Below, in pieces: positions 18,252 to 18,489 of a DNA stretch of 18,489 nucleotides. Source of the stretch: Congregibacter sp. (GTDB lineage Bacteria; Pseudomonadota; Gammaproteobacteria; Pseudomonadales; Halieaceae); NCBI GenBank assembly GCA_013911345.1, contig JACETJ010000011.1:1-18489 (forward strand), written 5' to 3'. Positions within the stretch are counted from its first letter, which is position 1. Each line of letters starts with the position of its first letter. Below the pieces are notes generated by a model. The model searched no databases. It was given only the letters and a program-made list of their open reading frames with translations, and was not told the origin of the DNA. The position numbers and the translations under genes are program-made.

Positions 18252-18489
18252 TGCGCGCTGCCCTCGGCGGCTTCCAGCTGCGCTAGGGCGGCTGCGGCCA
18301 AATCCGGGTCAGCCTGAGGGAAGCCTAGCGCACCCCTTGCCGCCACGTAGGCCTCAGCGGTAGCTCTCGCCAAAGTGCGAACCCGTAAGATGTATCGTTG
18401 TCTTTCCGTGACGCCGATCGCATGGCGCGCATCCAACAGGTTAAAAGTATGGGATGCCTTCATGACATGCTCATAGGCAGGCAGCGGCA
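18248..18489 (-). CDS. glyQ: Glycyl-tRNA synthetase alpha subunit, C-terminal fragment (gene runs off the window)
   Basis: GlyQ is the class II catalytic subunit that activates glycine. Only the last 79 or so residues are present, entering from the window edge as [41 protein letters not shown]..., which matches the conserved C-terminal end of the bacterial alpha subunit. The tail after this ([14 protein letters not shown] and an Ala-rich end to SAQ) is more variable. The catalytic motifs 1-3 and the promoter lie outside the window. Its stop overlaps the glyS start. Confidence 0.95.
   Translation of the reverse strand, partial: PLPAYEHVMKASHTFNLLDARHAIGVTERQRYILRVRTLARATAEAYVAARGALGFPQADPDLAAAALAQLEAAEGSAQ

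Noticed and set aside
17695..18363. Plus-strand open frame of 222 codons opposite glyS and glyQ
   Set aside because: It is antisense to glyS, crosses the glyQ-glyS junction, has low-complexity Ser/Arg/Pro composition and no motif. The real genes are on the minus strand.

Overview
This is the replication-origin neighbourhood of a bacterial chromosome. The gene order matches the origin cluster of Pseudomonas-type Gammaproteobacteria: parB-parA-rsmG-mnmG, then mnmE-yidC-yidD-rnpA-rpmH, then oriC, then dnaA-dnaN-recF-gyrB. The glyQS genes for the two-subunit glycyl-tRNA synthetase follow. Protein details (the gamma-type insert in GyrB, the YidC periplasmic domain, the MnmE/MnmG sequences) support Gammaproteobacteria. 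A marine lineage near Cellvibrionales/Halieaceae (OM60/NOR5-like) is a guess only. Every gene looks intact. I see no insertion sequence, prophage, CRISPR array, tRNA or rRNA. This is core DNA, not an accessory island.

Layout. Positions 1-3480 (minus strand) hold mnmG, rsmG, parA and the first codons of parB. The last three junctions overlap (8 bp or more, ATGA, TGATG), and a candidate promoter lies just before mnmG. Positions 3541-3997 hold no gene; this gap has a very AT-rich palindromic segment and three weak DnaA-box-like 9-mers. Positions 3998-7893 (minus) hold the rpmH-rnpA-yidD-yidC-mnmE operon with a good promoter at 7996-8024. Positions 7894-8501 are the probable oriC: two perfect DnaA boxes, one near-match and AT-rich DNA between them. 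Positions 8502-14658 (plus) hold dnaA, dnaN, recF and gyrB. Positions 14659-14808 are a convergent gap with four 13-bp tandem repeats and two stem-loops. Positions 14809-18489 (minus) hold glyQ (partial), glyS and rmuC, with ATGA overlaps at both junctions.

How it works together. DnaA opens the origin between rpmH and dnaA. DnaN clamps the polymerase, GyrB (with GyrA elsewhere) relieves supercoiling, and RecF acts at gaps. ParA and ParB segregate the new origins. The centromere sites ParB would bind are visible: two perfect 16-bp parS palindromes lie inside the recF coding sequence, both read as Leu-Phe-His-Val-Glu-Gln. The window therefore carries both the parAB genes and their likely binding sites. 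Transcription diverges from the origin, so genes from parB to gyrB run with the replication fork.

I did not find a clearly undescribed system. The points most worth a second look are the twin parS sites in recF, the origin-like gap between mnmG and mnmE, the tandem repeats after gyrB, the hairpin with flanking direct repeats before rmuC, and rmuC being fused to the glyQS operon.
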